Assembly: GCF_024171885.1 (NCBI RefSeq)
Contig: NZ_JAMTCP010000003.1
Location: 266,629-330,628, forward strand
DNA length: 64,000 bases
From: Streptoalloteichus tenebrarius
Lineage (GTDB): Bacteria > Actinomycetota > Actinomycetes > Mycobacteriales > Pseudonocardiaceae
Direction of reading: 5' to 3'
Shown here: one piece after another, positions 50,147-58,262 of the stretch
Numbering within the stretch: the first letter of the stretch is position 1
Layout: each line of letters begins with the position of its first letter
Notes under the pieces: model-generated
Database searches by the model: none
What the model was told of the DNA's origin: nothing
The model's input: only the letters and a program-made list of their open reading frames with translations
Program-made: the position numbers and the translations under genes

Positions 50147-51514
50147 TCAGGGTCGGTCGCGGGTTGTTGACCGATCGCTCGTGGACGAGGTGGCCGCGCG
50201 GGAGCGCGACGCGGACTCGTCCGCGATCGCTGGCTCGGCATCGGTCAGTGTGTCGGCGACGGGCGCGGCGGCGCGGGTGCGGAAGAGATGGACCGTGACG
50301 ATCGTGCCCGTCCCGAGTGCGGCGAGGACGTAGGCGTTGCTCAGCGCCGCCCGGACAGTGATCCGGGCGGGCTCCCACATGTCGTCAGCCGGGGACACGA
50401 GGAACGTCCAGCCGGAGAAGGCGACGGCGACCGCTCCGAGTGTGAGCGTCCGCGAGGCCTTGCGGGACCCCACGAGGAGGCGACATCCGAGCGGGACCAC
50501 CCACACCCAGTGGTGGCTCCAGGACACGGGACTCACCAGCAGGCCGCAGAACGCCGTGACCACCACCGCGCCGAGCCGATCGCCGCGTTGGTCGAGCAGT
50601 CGCGCGAGCAGGGCCGCGACAACGACGCAGACCAGGATGGCCACCAGCAGAACGGCCGTCGCCCGCGGTCCGTCGCCGAGCAGGCGCAGCGCGACGCCAG
50701 ACAGGCACTGGTTGCCGATCCAACTCCTGGACTCGGCGTCGTGGGCGTGGAAGATCTGGTCGGTCCAGTAACGGAGCGCGGCGTCGGGCAGGGCGACGAA
50801 GCCCGCCGCCGTGAGGAGGGCGAAGGCCGCCAGCGCCCGGCCGGCGTCGGCCCAGCGCCTGGTCAGTCCGAAGTGGACGATGAAGAGGAGCGGGGTCAGC
50901 TTGATCGCCGCCGCCAGCCCGGTGAGCACGCCGGCGGACCGAGCGCCGCGCATCGCCAGCACGTCGACCAGCACCAGTGCCATCAGAACCATGTTGACCT
51001 GGCCGAAACCGATCGTCCGCCACACCGGTTCCAGGCCGAGGGCCAGCACGAGCGCCACCGGGGCCGCGCAGCGCCACCGGCCGTTCGCCGGCCGCGCCAG
51101 GCAGAGCCGCAGGACGACGCCCAGCGCCACGGTGGTCAGCACCGCCATCACGCCCCACGCGAACGGAACGGGCAGCGCCGCCAGGGGAAGGAACAGCAGG
51201 GCGGCCACCGGGGGATAGGTGAACGGAAGGTCCGGAGCCCAGCCTGGCAGCGCGGTCAGGTGACCGTAGAGCGGTTGGTCGTGCCACACCGCGAGCGCGC
51301 CGGCCCGGTAGACCGCGCTGTCGATCCCGAGCGGCCACCCCTTCACCCACCACACCACGGTGATCACGGCGAACGCGGACGCGACCAATGCGGTCAGGAC
51401 CAACAGGGCTGGTGGAGAAGGAGACGAGAGGGACCCCGGCGCTGTCGACACTGCCGACGATGCCGGTGCTGTCGGTGGAGACGACGTCCTCGCCCCTTCG
51501 GCGGTGCGGACCAT
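50147..51514 (-). CDS. GT87-family polyprenol-phosphate mannosyltransferase-like protein
   Basis: A 455-residue polytopic membrane glycosyltransferase with about 10 helices and the GT87 (DUF2029) pattern seen in mycobacterial PimE. The first helix is ALLVLTALVASAFAVITVVW. The catalytic-loop region GWPLGIDSAVYRAGALAVW carries the conserved Asp. FTYPPVAALLFLPLA and LTGLAAAIKLTPLLFIVHF follow. It likely transfers mannose from polyprenyl-phosphate-mannose to envelope glycolipids. The ATG at 51514 has TACCGT 7 nt before it (51522-51527 on the minus strand), suggesting a leaderless start. The frame is open to 51553. Confidence 0.88.
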   Translation of the reverse strand: MVRTAEGARTSSPPTAPASSAVSTAPGSLSSPSPPALLVLTALVASAFAVITVVWWVKGWPLGIDSAVYRAGALAVWHDQPLYGHLTALPGWAPDLPFTYPPVAALLFLPLAALPVPFAWGVMAVLTTVALGVVLRLCLARPANGRWRCAAPVALVLALGLEPVWRTIGFGQVNMVLMALVLVDVLAMRGARSAGVLTGLAAAIKLTPLLFIVHFGLTRRWADAGRALAAFALLTAAGFVALPDAALRYWTDQIFHAHDAESRSWIGNQCLSGVALRLLGDGPRATAVLLVAILVCVVVAALLARLLDQRGDRLGAVVVTAFCGLLVSPVSWSHHWVWVVPLGCRLLVGSRKASRTLTLGAVAVAFSGWTFLVSPADDMWEPARITVRAALSNAYVLAALGTGTIVTVHLFRTRAAAPVADTLTDAEPAIADESASRSRAATSSTSDRSTTRDRP

Positions 51515-51521
51515 GCGGCTG

Positions 51522-51527
51522 ACGGTA
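51522..51527 (-). promoter_or_regulatory. -10 element of the GT87 gene
   Basis: TACCGT on the minus strand ends 7 nt before ATG 51514. No Shine-Dalgarno is visible in between. Confidence 0.4.
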
Positions 51528-51602
51528 GGAAGCCGCGCGCCCGAGATCGTCACTCCCGCGTGCCGTTCTCGGCGGAACCGCCGTATCGAATCAGTAGGTG
51601 TG

Positions 51603-51779
51603 CTACCCCGGTACTACTCGCCCGGCACTACTCGCCGGGGTGACCAGGCCGGCCTCGTAGGCCAGGGCGACGGCCTGCGCCCGGCCGTGCGGCCCCAGCT
51701 TGGTCAGCACCCGGCTCACGTGCGTCTTCGCCGTCTGCTCAGTGATCACGAGGGCACGCGCGATCTCGCTGGGTGTTCT
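51603..51779 (-). pseudogene. LuxR/NarL-type response-regulator HTH fragment
   Basis: On the minus strand the frame reads SEIARALVITEQTAKTHVSR, then VLTKLGPHGRAQAVALAYEAGLVTP, and stops at 51603. This is the second half of a LuxR-type helix-turn-helix with its dimer helix. The receiver domain and the first HTH helix are absent, and the sequence breaks into a short RTPRTP repeat (ggtgttctgggtgttct) where a Nudix gene ends at 51792. There is no start codon or RBS. It is a 5'-truncated remnant of a two-component regulator, probably left by a deletion that joined it to the Nudix gene. Confidence 0.8.
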
Positions 51780-51791
51780 GGGTGTTCTAGA

Positions 51792-52289
51792 TCAGGGCTG
51801 GGGGTGGGGTGCCGGGCCGGTGAGCACCCGTCGGGCGATCTCGGCGTCGAGCGGGCTCATGTCGTCGGGCACGGGCGAACGCGGGTCCCACCAGAGGAAC
51901 GCCGACACCTCGTCGTTGGTGACGAGCGCGGGCGGCCTGGGCAGCGCGGTGCGGAAGATCGCCGCGCGCTCCCGTCGAGGGGGTCGGGCGAGGGCGAACT
52001 CGACCAGGGCGGCCGGCTGGAGGCGCGCGCCGACGATGCCGGTCTCCTCGGCCAGTTCCCGGGCGGCGGCCAGCGCCGGGGTCTCGCCGGGGTCGATCAT
52101 GCCGCCGGGCAGTTCCCACTGTTCGCGGCGGCGGTCGAAGACCATCACCGAACGGTGGTCGTGCACGGCCACGACCAGGGAGACCGGAAGCGGCGTCGAC
52201 CCGTCGGGGCGGGGGAGGGCGGGATCGTCGAGGAACCAGAAGGCGACCAGGGTGTTGCCGAGGCGGTCGGACAACGGAAGCCTGGCCAT
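51792..52289 (-). CDS. Nudix hydrolase
   Basis: A 165-residue protein with a complete Nudix box, GGMIDPGETPALAAAREL then AEETGI, after a strand SLVVAVHDHRSVMVFDRRREQWELP. The N-terminal 30 residues (MARLPLSDRLGNTLVAFWFL) are an extension typical of some actinobacterial Nudix proteins. The substrate is unknown. ATG 52289 follows CCGGGAGGTCCC. It lies downstream of iclR on the same strand, with 85 bp between. Confidence 0.92.
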   Translation of the reverse strand: MARLPLSDRLGNTLVAFWFLDDPALPRPDGSTPLPVSLVVAVHDHRSVMVFDRRREQWELPGGMIDPGETPALAAARELAEETGIVGARLQPAALVEFALARPPRRERAAIFRTALPRPPALVTNDEVSAFLWWDPRSPVPDDMSPLDAEIARRVLTGPAPHPQP

Positions 52290-52374
52290 GGGACCTCCCG
52301 GTGGCCCTCGGAGCGCGACGTTCCGGTGGGCACAGGATGGTGCGCCGGCCCGGGTCGTGTCGAGAGCCGGCGGG

Positions 52375-53154
52375 TCAGGCGGACGCGGCGCTGGCGAACT
52401 GCTGGGTGAGCTGCTCGGCGGTCCGTTGCATCAGGGGGACGATCCGGCCGACCGCGGCCTTGGTGAGCCGTCCCTCTGGTCCGGAGACGGACACGGCGGC
52501 GAGCGCGGGACCGCCGGTGAGCGGGACGGCCACGCACCGCACGCCCACCTCCTGCTCGCCCTCGTCCAGCGCGTAGCCCTGCCGCGCGATCTGGGCGAGC
52601 TGGCGCAGCAGCCGGTCCCGGTCGGTGATCGTGTGCGGGGTGTAGGCGGGCATCCCCGTGCGGTCCAGGATCTCCACCACCTCCTCGCGGGGGAGCTGGG
52701 ACAGCACGGCCTTGCCGACCCCGGTGCCGTGCGGCAGCACCCGCCGGCCGACCTCGGTGAACATCCGCATCGAGTGCCGCGACGGCGCCTGCGCCACGTA
52801 GACGATCTCGTCGCCGTCGAGGATCGCGAGGTTGGCGGTCTCGCCGACCTGGTCGACCAGGTCGGCCAGCAGCGGCCGGGCCCACGCGCCGAACTGGCGG
52901 CTGGCGGTCTCGCCGAGGCGGATCAGCCGGGGGCCCAGCGCGTACCGGCGCGAGCTGCCCTGCCGGACGTAGCCGAGCGTCACCAGGGTGCGGACCAGCC
53001 GGTGGATCGTCGGCAGCGGCAGCCCCGAGGCGGCGGCCAGCTCGGACAGGCCGGCCTCGCCGCCGGCGTCGGCCAGTCGTTCCAGCAGGTGGAAGGCGCG
53101 CTCCAGCGACTGCACGCCGCCGCTGGAGCCGCGCTCCGTCCTCTGCGGCGCCAT
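52375..53154 (-). CDS. IclR-family transcriptional regulator (AllR-like)
   Basis: A 259-residue IclR protein with an N-terminal winged HTH (GVQSLERAFHLLERLADAGG... TIHRLVRTLVTLGYVRQ) and a C-terminal effector domain (GETANLAILDGDEIVYVAQ, VLPHGTGVGKAVLSQLPREE, GVRCVAVPL). It is divergent from malate synthase, whose promoter holds a 22-bp dyad. In streptomycetes an IclR protein of this kind (AllR) represses allantoin/glyoxylate genes including malate synthase and senses allantoate or glyoxylate-related ligands. Assignment to that role is inference from context. ATG 53154. Confidence 0.92.
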   Translation of the reverse strand: MAPQRTERGSSGGVQSLERAFHLLERLADAGGEAGLSELAAASGLPLPTIHRLVRTLVTLGYVRQGSSRRYALGPRLIRLGETASRQFGAWARPLLADLVDQVGETANLAILDGDEIVYVAQAPSRHSMRMFTEVGRRVLPHGTGVGKAVLSQLPREEVVEILDRTGMPAYTPHTITDRDRLLRQLAQIARQGYALDEGEQEVGVRCVAVPLTGGPALAAVSVSGPEGRLTKAAVGRIVPLMQRTAEQLTQQFASAASA

Positions 53155-53264
53155 GCCGTCTCTCCTCTCGCCGGGCGAACTCCCGCGCGGATTCTAGGGA
53201 CCGCCGTCCCCCGCGTGCCTCCCCGTTGCCGGGTCGATTCCCCGGGGACTCCTGGCTTCCACCA

Positions 53265-53292
53265 TTGACTTCCACCATACAGAATCTAAGCT
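53265..53292 (+). promoter_or_regulatory. promoter of malate synthase
   Basis: TTGACT (53265-53270) and TAAGCT (53287-53292) with a 16-bp spacer. The -10 is covered by the dyad at 53277-53298. Confidence 0.55.
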
Positions 53293-53298
53293 CCGTAT
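53277..53298. promoter_or_regulatory. IclR-type operator in the iclR-aceB space
   Basis: ATACAGA (53277-53283) and TCCGTAT (53292-53298) are inverted halves with one mismatch and an 8-bp centre. The dyad overlaps the aceB -10, consistent with repression by the divergent IclR protein. Confidence 0.6.
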
Positions 53299-53336
53299 AG
53301 CAGAAAGAAGACGCTCGTACTGCTGAGGAGCGGATC

Positions 53337-54953
53337 GTGAGCGAGCACACCGGCGTGACCGTCCATGGGCCATCGGTCGAGCGCGGGGAGGAGGTGCTCA
53401 CGCCGGCGGCGCTCGCGTTCGTCGCCGACCTCCAACGGCGGTTCGGGCCGCGCAGGGCCGAGGTGCTCCGCCGCCGCGCCGAGCGCAGGGCCGAGATCGC
53501 CCGCACCGGCCGCCTCGACTTCCCGCCCGAGACCGCCGACGTCCGCGAGTCCGACTGGACGGTGGCCGAGGCCCCCGCCGACCTGCGGGACCGGCGAGTG
53601 GAGATCACCGGCCCCACCGAGCGCAAGATGACGATCAACGCGCTGAACTCGGGCGCGCGGGTGTGGCTGGCCGACCACGAGGACGCCAACACCCCCGCCT
53701 GGCACAACGTGGTCGCCGGCCAGATCAACCTGACCGACGCCATCGAACGCACGATCAGCCTCACCACGCCGCAGGGCAGGGAGTACCGGATCACCGCCGA
53801 GCGCACCCCGGCCATCGTGTTCCGGCCGAGGGGCTGGCACCTGGTCGACCGGCACCTGCTCGTCGACGGCGAGCCGGTCAGCGGCTCCCTGCTCGACTTC
53901 GGCCTGTACTTCTTCCACAACGCCAAGCGGCTGCTGGAGCGCGGCAGCGGCCCGTACTTCTACCTGCCCAAGATGGAGGGCCACCACGAGGCCCGGCTGT
54001 GGAACGACGTGTTCACCCACGCCCAGCAGGCCCTCGACATCCCGCACGGCACGATCAGGGCCACGGTCCTGATCGAGACGATCACGGCGGCGTTCGAGAT
54101 GGAGGAGATCCTCTACGAGCTGCGGGAGCACGCCTCCGGCCTGAACGCCGGCCGCTGGGACTACCTGTTCAGCGTCATCAAGAACTTCCGGGACGCCGGC
54201 GGCGACTTCGTGCTCCCCGACCGCAACTCGGTCACCATGACCGCGCCGTTCATGCGCGCCTACACCGAACTCCTGGTCAGGACCTGCCACCGGCGCGGAG
54301 CCTTCGCGATCGGCGGCATGGCCGCGTTCATCCCCAGCCGCCGCGACCCCGAGGTCAACGCGCGCGCCATGGCCAAGGTCGCCGAGGACAAGCAACGCGA
54401 GGCCGCCGCCGGCTTCGACGGCTCCTGGGTGGCCCACCCCGACCTCGTCCCGGTGTGCGCGGAGGCGTTCGACGCGGTGCTGGGCGAGCGGCCCAACCAG
54501 GTCGACCGGCGACGCGACGACGTCGCCGTCACCGCCGAGGACCTGCTCGACGTGCGCTCCACCCCCGGCGAGGTGACCGAGGAGGGGCTGCGCAGCGACG
54601 TCACCGTCGGCCTGCGCTACGTCGAGTCGTGGCTGAGGGGGACCGGAGCCGCCGCGATCTTCAACCTCATGGAGGACGTCGCCACCGCCGAGATCGCCCG
54701 CTCCCAGGTGTGGCAGTGGATCCACAACGACGTCCGGCTCGCCGGGGACGGACCGCTGGCCGGCCAACCCGTGACGGCGGAGCTGGTGCGACGGGTGGTC
54801 GACGAGGAGCTGGAGCGCATCAGGGACGAGATCGGCGCCGCCGCCTTCGACGGTGGGCGGTGGAAGGACGCCAGGGAGGTCTTCGAGGAGGTCGCACTGG
54901 CCGACGACTTCGTCGAGTTCCTCACGCTGCCCGCCTACGAGCGGATCGACTGA
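53337..54953 (+). CDS. aceB: malate synthase A
   Basis: This enzyme condenses glyoxylate with acetyl-CoA to malate. The 538-residue protein is of the isoform A size. It shows [20 protein letters not shown] (substrate/Mg region), [19 protein letters not shown], the catalytic stretch [34 protein letters not shown], and the base Asp region [20 protein letters not shown]. The last segments, including WIHNDVRL and the closing [20 protein letters not shown]-type helix, are intact. GTG 53337 follows TGAGGAGCGGATC. No isocitrate lyase gene is nearby, so the glyoxylate probably comes from purine or allantoin breakdown. Three bases separate it from the next gene's start. Confidence 0.96.
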   Translation: MSEHTGVTVHGPSVERGEEVLTPAALAFVADLQRRFGPRRAEVLRRRAERRAEIARTGRLDFPPETADVRESDWTVAEAPADLRDRRVEITGPTERKMTINALNSGARVWLADHEDANTPAWHNVVAGQINLTDAIERTISLTTPQGREYRITAERTPAIVFRPRGWHLVDRHLLVDGEPVSGSLLDFGLYFFHNAKRLLERGSGPYFYLPKMEGHHEARLWNDVFTHAQQALDIPHGTIRATVLIETITAAFEMEEILYELREHASGLNAGRWDYLFSVIKNFRDAGGDFVLPDRNSVTMTAPFMRAYTELLVRTCHRRGAFAIGGMAAFIPSRRDPEVNARAMAKVAEDKQREAAAGFDGSWVAHPDLVPVCAEAFDAVLGERPNQVDRRRDDVAVTAEDLLDVRSTPGEVTEEGLRSDVTVGLRYVESWLRGTGAAAIFNLMEDVATAEIARSQVWQWIHNDVRLAGDGPLAGQPVTAELVRRVVDEELERIRDEIGAAAFDGGRWKDAREVFEEVALADDFVEFLTLPAYERID

Positions 54954-54955
54954 CG

Positions 54956-56236
54956 ATGGCGCGGACCTCGTTCGACGCCGCCGCCGTCACCGCGGCGCTC
55001 GCCCCGCTGTCCGAGGCCGACGCCGAGCGCGCCCGCCGCTACCCGGGCGACTCCGGCGGTCGGCAACCGGTGCACACCTGCTACGTCCCGGCGAACCAGG
55101 TGGACGTCGACCTGCCCCGGCGGTGGGGCGAGGCCGCGCTCGCCGCCATGGACGAGCACGCGCCCACCCCGGCCGACCTGGCGGCCGTGCTGGACCTGCC
55201 GGCCGAGCTGGCCGAGGACGTGCACCCGAGGGTGCGGGCCAAGCTCGCCCGCGAACCGGTCGAGGACCTGCGGATCGACTTCGAGGACGGCTACGGCGCG
55301 CCCGGCGACGACCAGGAGGACGCGGACGCCGTGCGGGCGGCCGAGCACCTCGCGTCGTGGTGCGCCTCCAAGCACCGGCCACCGTCGTTCGGCGCGCGGC
55401 TGAAGTCCTTCGACACCCCGGCGCTGCGGGAACGCGGGGTGCGGACGCTGGACGTGTTGTTGACCGCGCTGCTGGAGCGGACCGGCGGCCACCTCCCCGA
55501 GGGGTTCGTGCTCACCTTCCCCAAGGTCACCGCCACCGCGCAGGTCGAGGCGTTCACGGCGGTGCTGGAGCTGGCCGAACGCGCCCTCGGCCTGCCGGAG
55601 CGCGCGCTGCGGTTCGAGATCCAGGTCGAGACCACCCAGTCCGTCCTCGACCCGTCCGGGCGGATCGCGCTGCCCGCGTGGATCGAGGCCGGGCGGGGTC
55701 GCGTCAGCGGCCTGCACTTCGGCACCTACGACTACACGGCCGCGTGCGGTCTGTCGGCGGCGCAGCAACACCTCGCGCACGGGGCGTGCGACTTCGCGCG
55801 GCACGTGATGCAGCTCTCGGCCGCCGGCACCGGGGTGCGGCTGTCCGACGGTTCGACGAACGTGCTGCCGGTCGGCGACGCCGACCAGGTGCGACTGGCG
55901 TGGCACACGCACGGCGCGCTCGTGCGCCGGAGCCTGGTCCACGGTTTCTACCAGGGCTGGGACCTGCACCCGGCCCAGCTCGTGAGCCGGTACGCGGCGG
56001 TGTTCGCGTTCTTCCGGTCGGCGGCGGAGGCGGACGCGGCCCGGCTGCGGCGCTACGTGGACCGGGCCGGCGGCGCGGTGCTCGACGAGCCGGCGACCGC
56101 GCAGGCGCTGGCCGGCTCGTTGCGGCGGGCCGTCGACTGCGGCGCGCTCGACGCGGAGGAGGCCGAGCGGCTGACGGGCCTGTCCGCCGAGGGACTGCAC
56201 GCCCTGGCGACGCGGCGTCCGCTTCCGACCGGCTGA
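54956..56236 (+). CDS. DUF6986 citrate lyase/aldolase-like protein
   Basis: A 426-residue protein of the HpcH/HpaI-citrate lyase beta superfamily. It shows VHTCYVPANQVDVDLPRRWG (barrel start), LRIDFEDGYGAPGDDQED with the acidic metal-ligand cluster, FVLTFPKVTATAQVEAF, LRFEIQVETTQSVLD (catalytic Glu) and LHFGTYDYTAACGLSA. The family is typically found beside malate synthase in actinobacteria and probably makes or splits a C4/C5 hydroxyacid with glyoxylate. The exact reaction is not known. ATG 54956 sits 2 bp after the aceB stop, so the genes are translated together. A hairpin terminator follows. Confidence 0.87.
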   Translation: MARTSFDAAAVTAALAPLSEADAERARRYPGDSGGRQPVHTCYVPANQVDVDLPRRWGEAALAAMDEHAPTPADLAAVLDLPAELAEDVHPRVRAKLAREPVEDLRIDFEDGYGAPGDDQEDADAVRAAEHLASWCASKHRPPSFGARLKSFDTPALRERGVRTLDVLLTALLERTGGHLPEGFVLTFPKVTATAQVEAFTAVLELAERALGLPERALRFEIQVETTQSVLDPSGRIALPAWIEAGRGRVSGLHFGTYDYTAACGLSAAQQHLAHGACDFARHVMQLSAAGTGVRLSDGSTNVLPVGDADQVRLAWHTHGALVRRSLVHGFYQGWDLHPAQLVSRYAAVFAFFRSAAEADAARLRRYVDRAGGAVLDEPATAQALAGSLRRAVDCGALDAEEAERLTGLSAEGLHALATRRPLPTG

Positions 56237-56264
56237 GCGCGGCGGGGCGGAACCACCGAGGGGT

Positions 56265-56301
56265 GCGCCCGGAGACGGGACTCTTTCTCGTCTCCGGGCG
56301 C
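56265..56301 (+). terminator. terminator of the aceB-DUF6986 unit
   Basis: A perfect 13-bp stem: gcgcccggagacg (56265-56277) and cgtctccgggcgc (56289-56301), followed by tttcc. Confidence 0.88.
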
Positions 56302-56524
56302 TTTCCGATTCGACGTGCGCGAGTCGCCTGAGATCTCTTCCCGGAATTCGGAAACCTCGGCGGAGAGAAGTAAATGCTTTTCGGTGTTCGTCGCTGCCGG
56401 CGCCACTGAATCGCGTGGCGCGCACTGAATCGCGCGCCGCTCCGACGAATGCGCTTCGGGATTCCCGGGTTCGCGATCTCCGCTCTCGCGATCTCGCTCT
56501 CGCCGCCCTCGCGTCCCTACCTCA

Positions 56525-56571
56525 GGACAGCCCCCACCCTCCCTGGGGGGCGACCCCTGCACCAGCCTAGC
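56525..56571 (-). repeat. conserved 47-bp intergenic element, copy C (inverted)
   Basis: Read on the minus strand it matches copies A and B at 42 of 47 positions. TAGGCT (56564-56569), the C6 run, CCAGGG and the final GTGGGGGCTGTCC are conserved. The substitutions around the hairpin still leave a GGGG-TCG-CCCC stem. Confidence 0.88.
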
Positions 56572-56608
56572 CGCTGCCGGCCGTTCGCCCCACCACAGTG
56601 CGGAGGCC

Positions 56609-56668
56609 TGTGGACAACTCCGGAAAACCGTCCCCCGGTAGGAGGACAGAAACCGAGCCTGTGGATAA
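56609..56668 (-). repeat. pair of DnaA-box-like sites, element copy C
   Basis: On the minus strand TTATCCACA (56660-56668) and TTGTCCACA (56609-56617) lie 51 bp apart, in the same order and orientation relative to the 47-bp block as in copies A and B. The nearer site is the canonical actinobacterial DnaA box; it is 37 bp from the block. Confidence 0.83.
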
Positions 56669-56912
56669 CTCGGCGCACGCAAGGGTGAATGGCTTGCGCG
56701 CGCGGGGTCGCTGTGCGAGACAGAAAGGTTGCGCGCCCCCACCGCACTCACACCGCCGCCGCGCCGCCGCCCGAGTCGTCGACGATCACGCCCACCCCTG
56801 GCGAGTTCACGCTTTCAGGCCGTCCCCGGGAGAGCGCCCGGCCCCCGGGGTACCTCGACAGGTGGCGCATCAGCTCGGGGTGAACCCCACCCCGGACCAG
56901 GGAGGAGCCGCC

Positions 56913-57218
56913 ATGATCGTCAAGAAGTTGTACGACATGGGCCTGCGCAGCGAGCACGCCTACATGGCCGCCTTCGGCTCGATCGTCGCGTCCGTCGTCT
57001 CCTGGATGGTGTCCCGCAGGGTCGAGGACACCCCGAACGCCAGGGCCGACCGGGCGGACCGGTGGGGCATCTTCATCGGTGAGTGGGCCCCCACGTTCTT
57101 CGGCCTCGGCCTGGCGCTGTCCCGCTACGAGGACGACCCGTCCCGGGGCCGGCGCGCGAGCGAGCTGGCCGGCCTGCGGCGCACCGCCGAACAGACCGCC
57201 GACGCCGTCCGTCACTGA
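56913..57218 (+). CDS. small membrane-associated protein of unknown function
   Basis: A 101-residue protein starting MIVKKLYDMGLRSEHAYMAAF. It has a first hydrophobic stretch (AFGSIVASVVSWMV), a basic/charged centre (SRRVEDTPNARADRADRWGI) and a second hydrophobic stretch (GEWAPTFFGLGLAL) before a charged helix. ATG 56913 follows a strong GGGAGGAGCCGCC. Codon use matches its neighbours. No family assignment can be made. Confidence 0.75.
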   Translation: MIVKKLYDMGLRSEHAYMAAFGSIVASVVSWMVSRRVEDTPNARADRADRWGIFIGEWAPTFFGLGLALSRYEDDPSRGRRASELAGLRRTAEQTADAVRH

Positions 57219-57252
57219 GCACGGAGCACACCACGGCGGCACGGCGCCCCGG

Positions 57253-57292
57253 GACGAGACCGGACGAGACCGGATGAGCCCGGACGAGACCG
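57253..57292. repeat. 10-bp minisatellite, four units
   Basis: gacgagaccg at 57253-57262, 57263-57272 and 57283-57292, with a variant gatgagcccg at 57273-57282. It lies in the 259-bp gap before the DUF6098 gene. Confidence 0.8.
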
Positions 57293-57477
57293 GCCGGCCC
57301 AGAGACGACCTGCCGGCCACGACAGAACCGGACGAGATCCGACGACCGGGACGGCACCGGGCGAGGCCACGGGCGCCGTCGGCCCCGGCGGCGGTCCGCC
57401 CACCCCGGGCGGCCTGCCCACCGGCGACACTGGAGGCCGACGGCGCCGGCCGGCCCGGAACTGGGTACCCCTCCGCC

Positions 57478-57978
57478 GTGACCACACCAGAGGACGCCGA
57501 CCTGCGCACCATCGAGCGACTCGACGACCTCGCCGAGCTGGTGTCCGGACCGGACCGCGGCGAGGGCCTGTACCTGCGGTGGTCGAGGGGGCCGACGGCG
57601 GACCTGGCGGGGAGCGACGACCAGTCCAGCCGCGACGGCCTCACCGGTGTGCCGCTGCCTGGCCTGTCGGCGAACCCGCTGCGGGTCGAGGAGTGGTGGG
57701 GCGACCGGTCGCGGCGTCTCTGGGTGGCGCGTCGGCTGCACGACTACCGGCACCTGCGACACCAGCGGGGGCCGGGTGTGCGACCGTGGGTGTTGCGGGC
57801 CGAGGAACGCGGTCGGGGCCCGGACAACGAGCCGCTGGTGGTCTGCCGGGAGCCGGTCGCCTGGGTCGCGGAGTCCGTGCTGGCCGACTGCGACCGCGTC
57901 GTCGCCGAGCAGCAGGCCGACGACTGGGGACCGCTCGACCGGTCCGGCGAGGAGGGCCGCGCCGGACGCGCGGGATGA
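57478..57978 (+). CDS. DUF6098 family protein
   Basis: A 166-residue protein with LDDLAELVSGPDRGEGLYLRWSRGP at the start, SRDGLTGVPLPGLSANPL in the middle, and EEWWGDRSRRLWVARRLHDY plus RPWVLRAEERGRGPDNEPLV toward the end. I recognise this as the DUF6098 pattern of actinobacteria. The family's function is not known. GTG 57478 has no RBS and only a weak -10-like TACCCC upstream. The last 15 residues are low-complexity. Confidence 0.75.
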   Translation: MTTPEDADLRTIERLDDLAELVSGPDRGEGLYLRWSRGPTADLAGSDDQSSRDGLTGVPLPGLSANPLRVEEWWGDRSRRLWVARRLHDYRHLRHQRGPGVRPWVLRAEERGRGPDNEPLVVCREPVAWVAESVLADCDRVVAEQQADDWGPLDRSGEEGRAGRAG

Positions 57979-58262
57979 GCCGCGCAGAGGCCGTGAAAAG
58001 GCTGTGCAGAGGCCGTGCAGAGGCCGTAGATGGAGGGCAGCAGAGGGCAGAGGGCGACTCCCGGGGTGAGCCTGGGCCGCCGCCGGCTCACCCGTCGACC
58101 TGCCCGGCCGAGGAGGATTTCCCTCCCGTCGACCGCGCCTCAGAAGATTTTCCCTACCTGGACGTGTCGCTGGCCCACGAGGCTCGTTAGGCCTGGTCAG
58201 CGCGTTTTCGTCGCCATATGCTTCGCCGGTTTGCTCTGCCGGGAACTGGGGAGAGGCATCTG
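57979..58262. other. 284-bp gap before the APC permease
   Basis: Shows short direct repeats (gcagaggccgt at 57984-57994, 58006-58016 and 58017-58027) and a pair gaggatttccct/gaagattttccct near 58110-58155. No gene is supported. Confidence 0.5.

Larger units (their letters stand above)
56237..56912. other. 676-bp gene-free region with repeat element copy C
   Basis: Contains the terminator of the aceB unit (56265-56301), a less GC-rich stretch (56300-56520) with short repeats such as cactgaatcgcg and cgcgatctcg, then the inverted 47-bp block (56525-56571) and its two boxes (56609-56668). No coding frame is supported. Confidence 0.6.
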
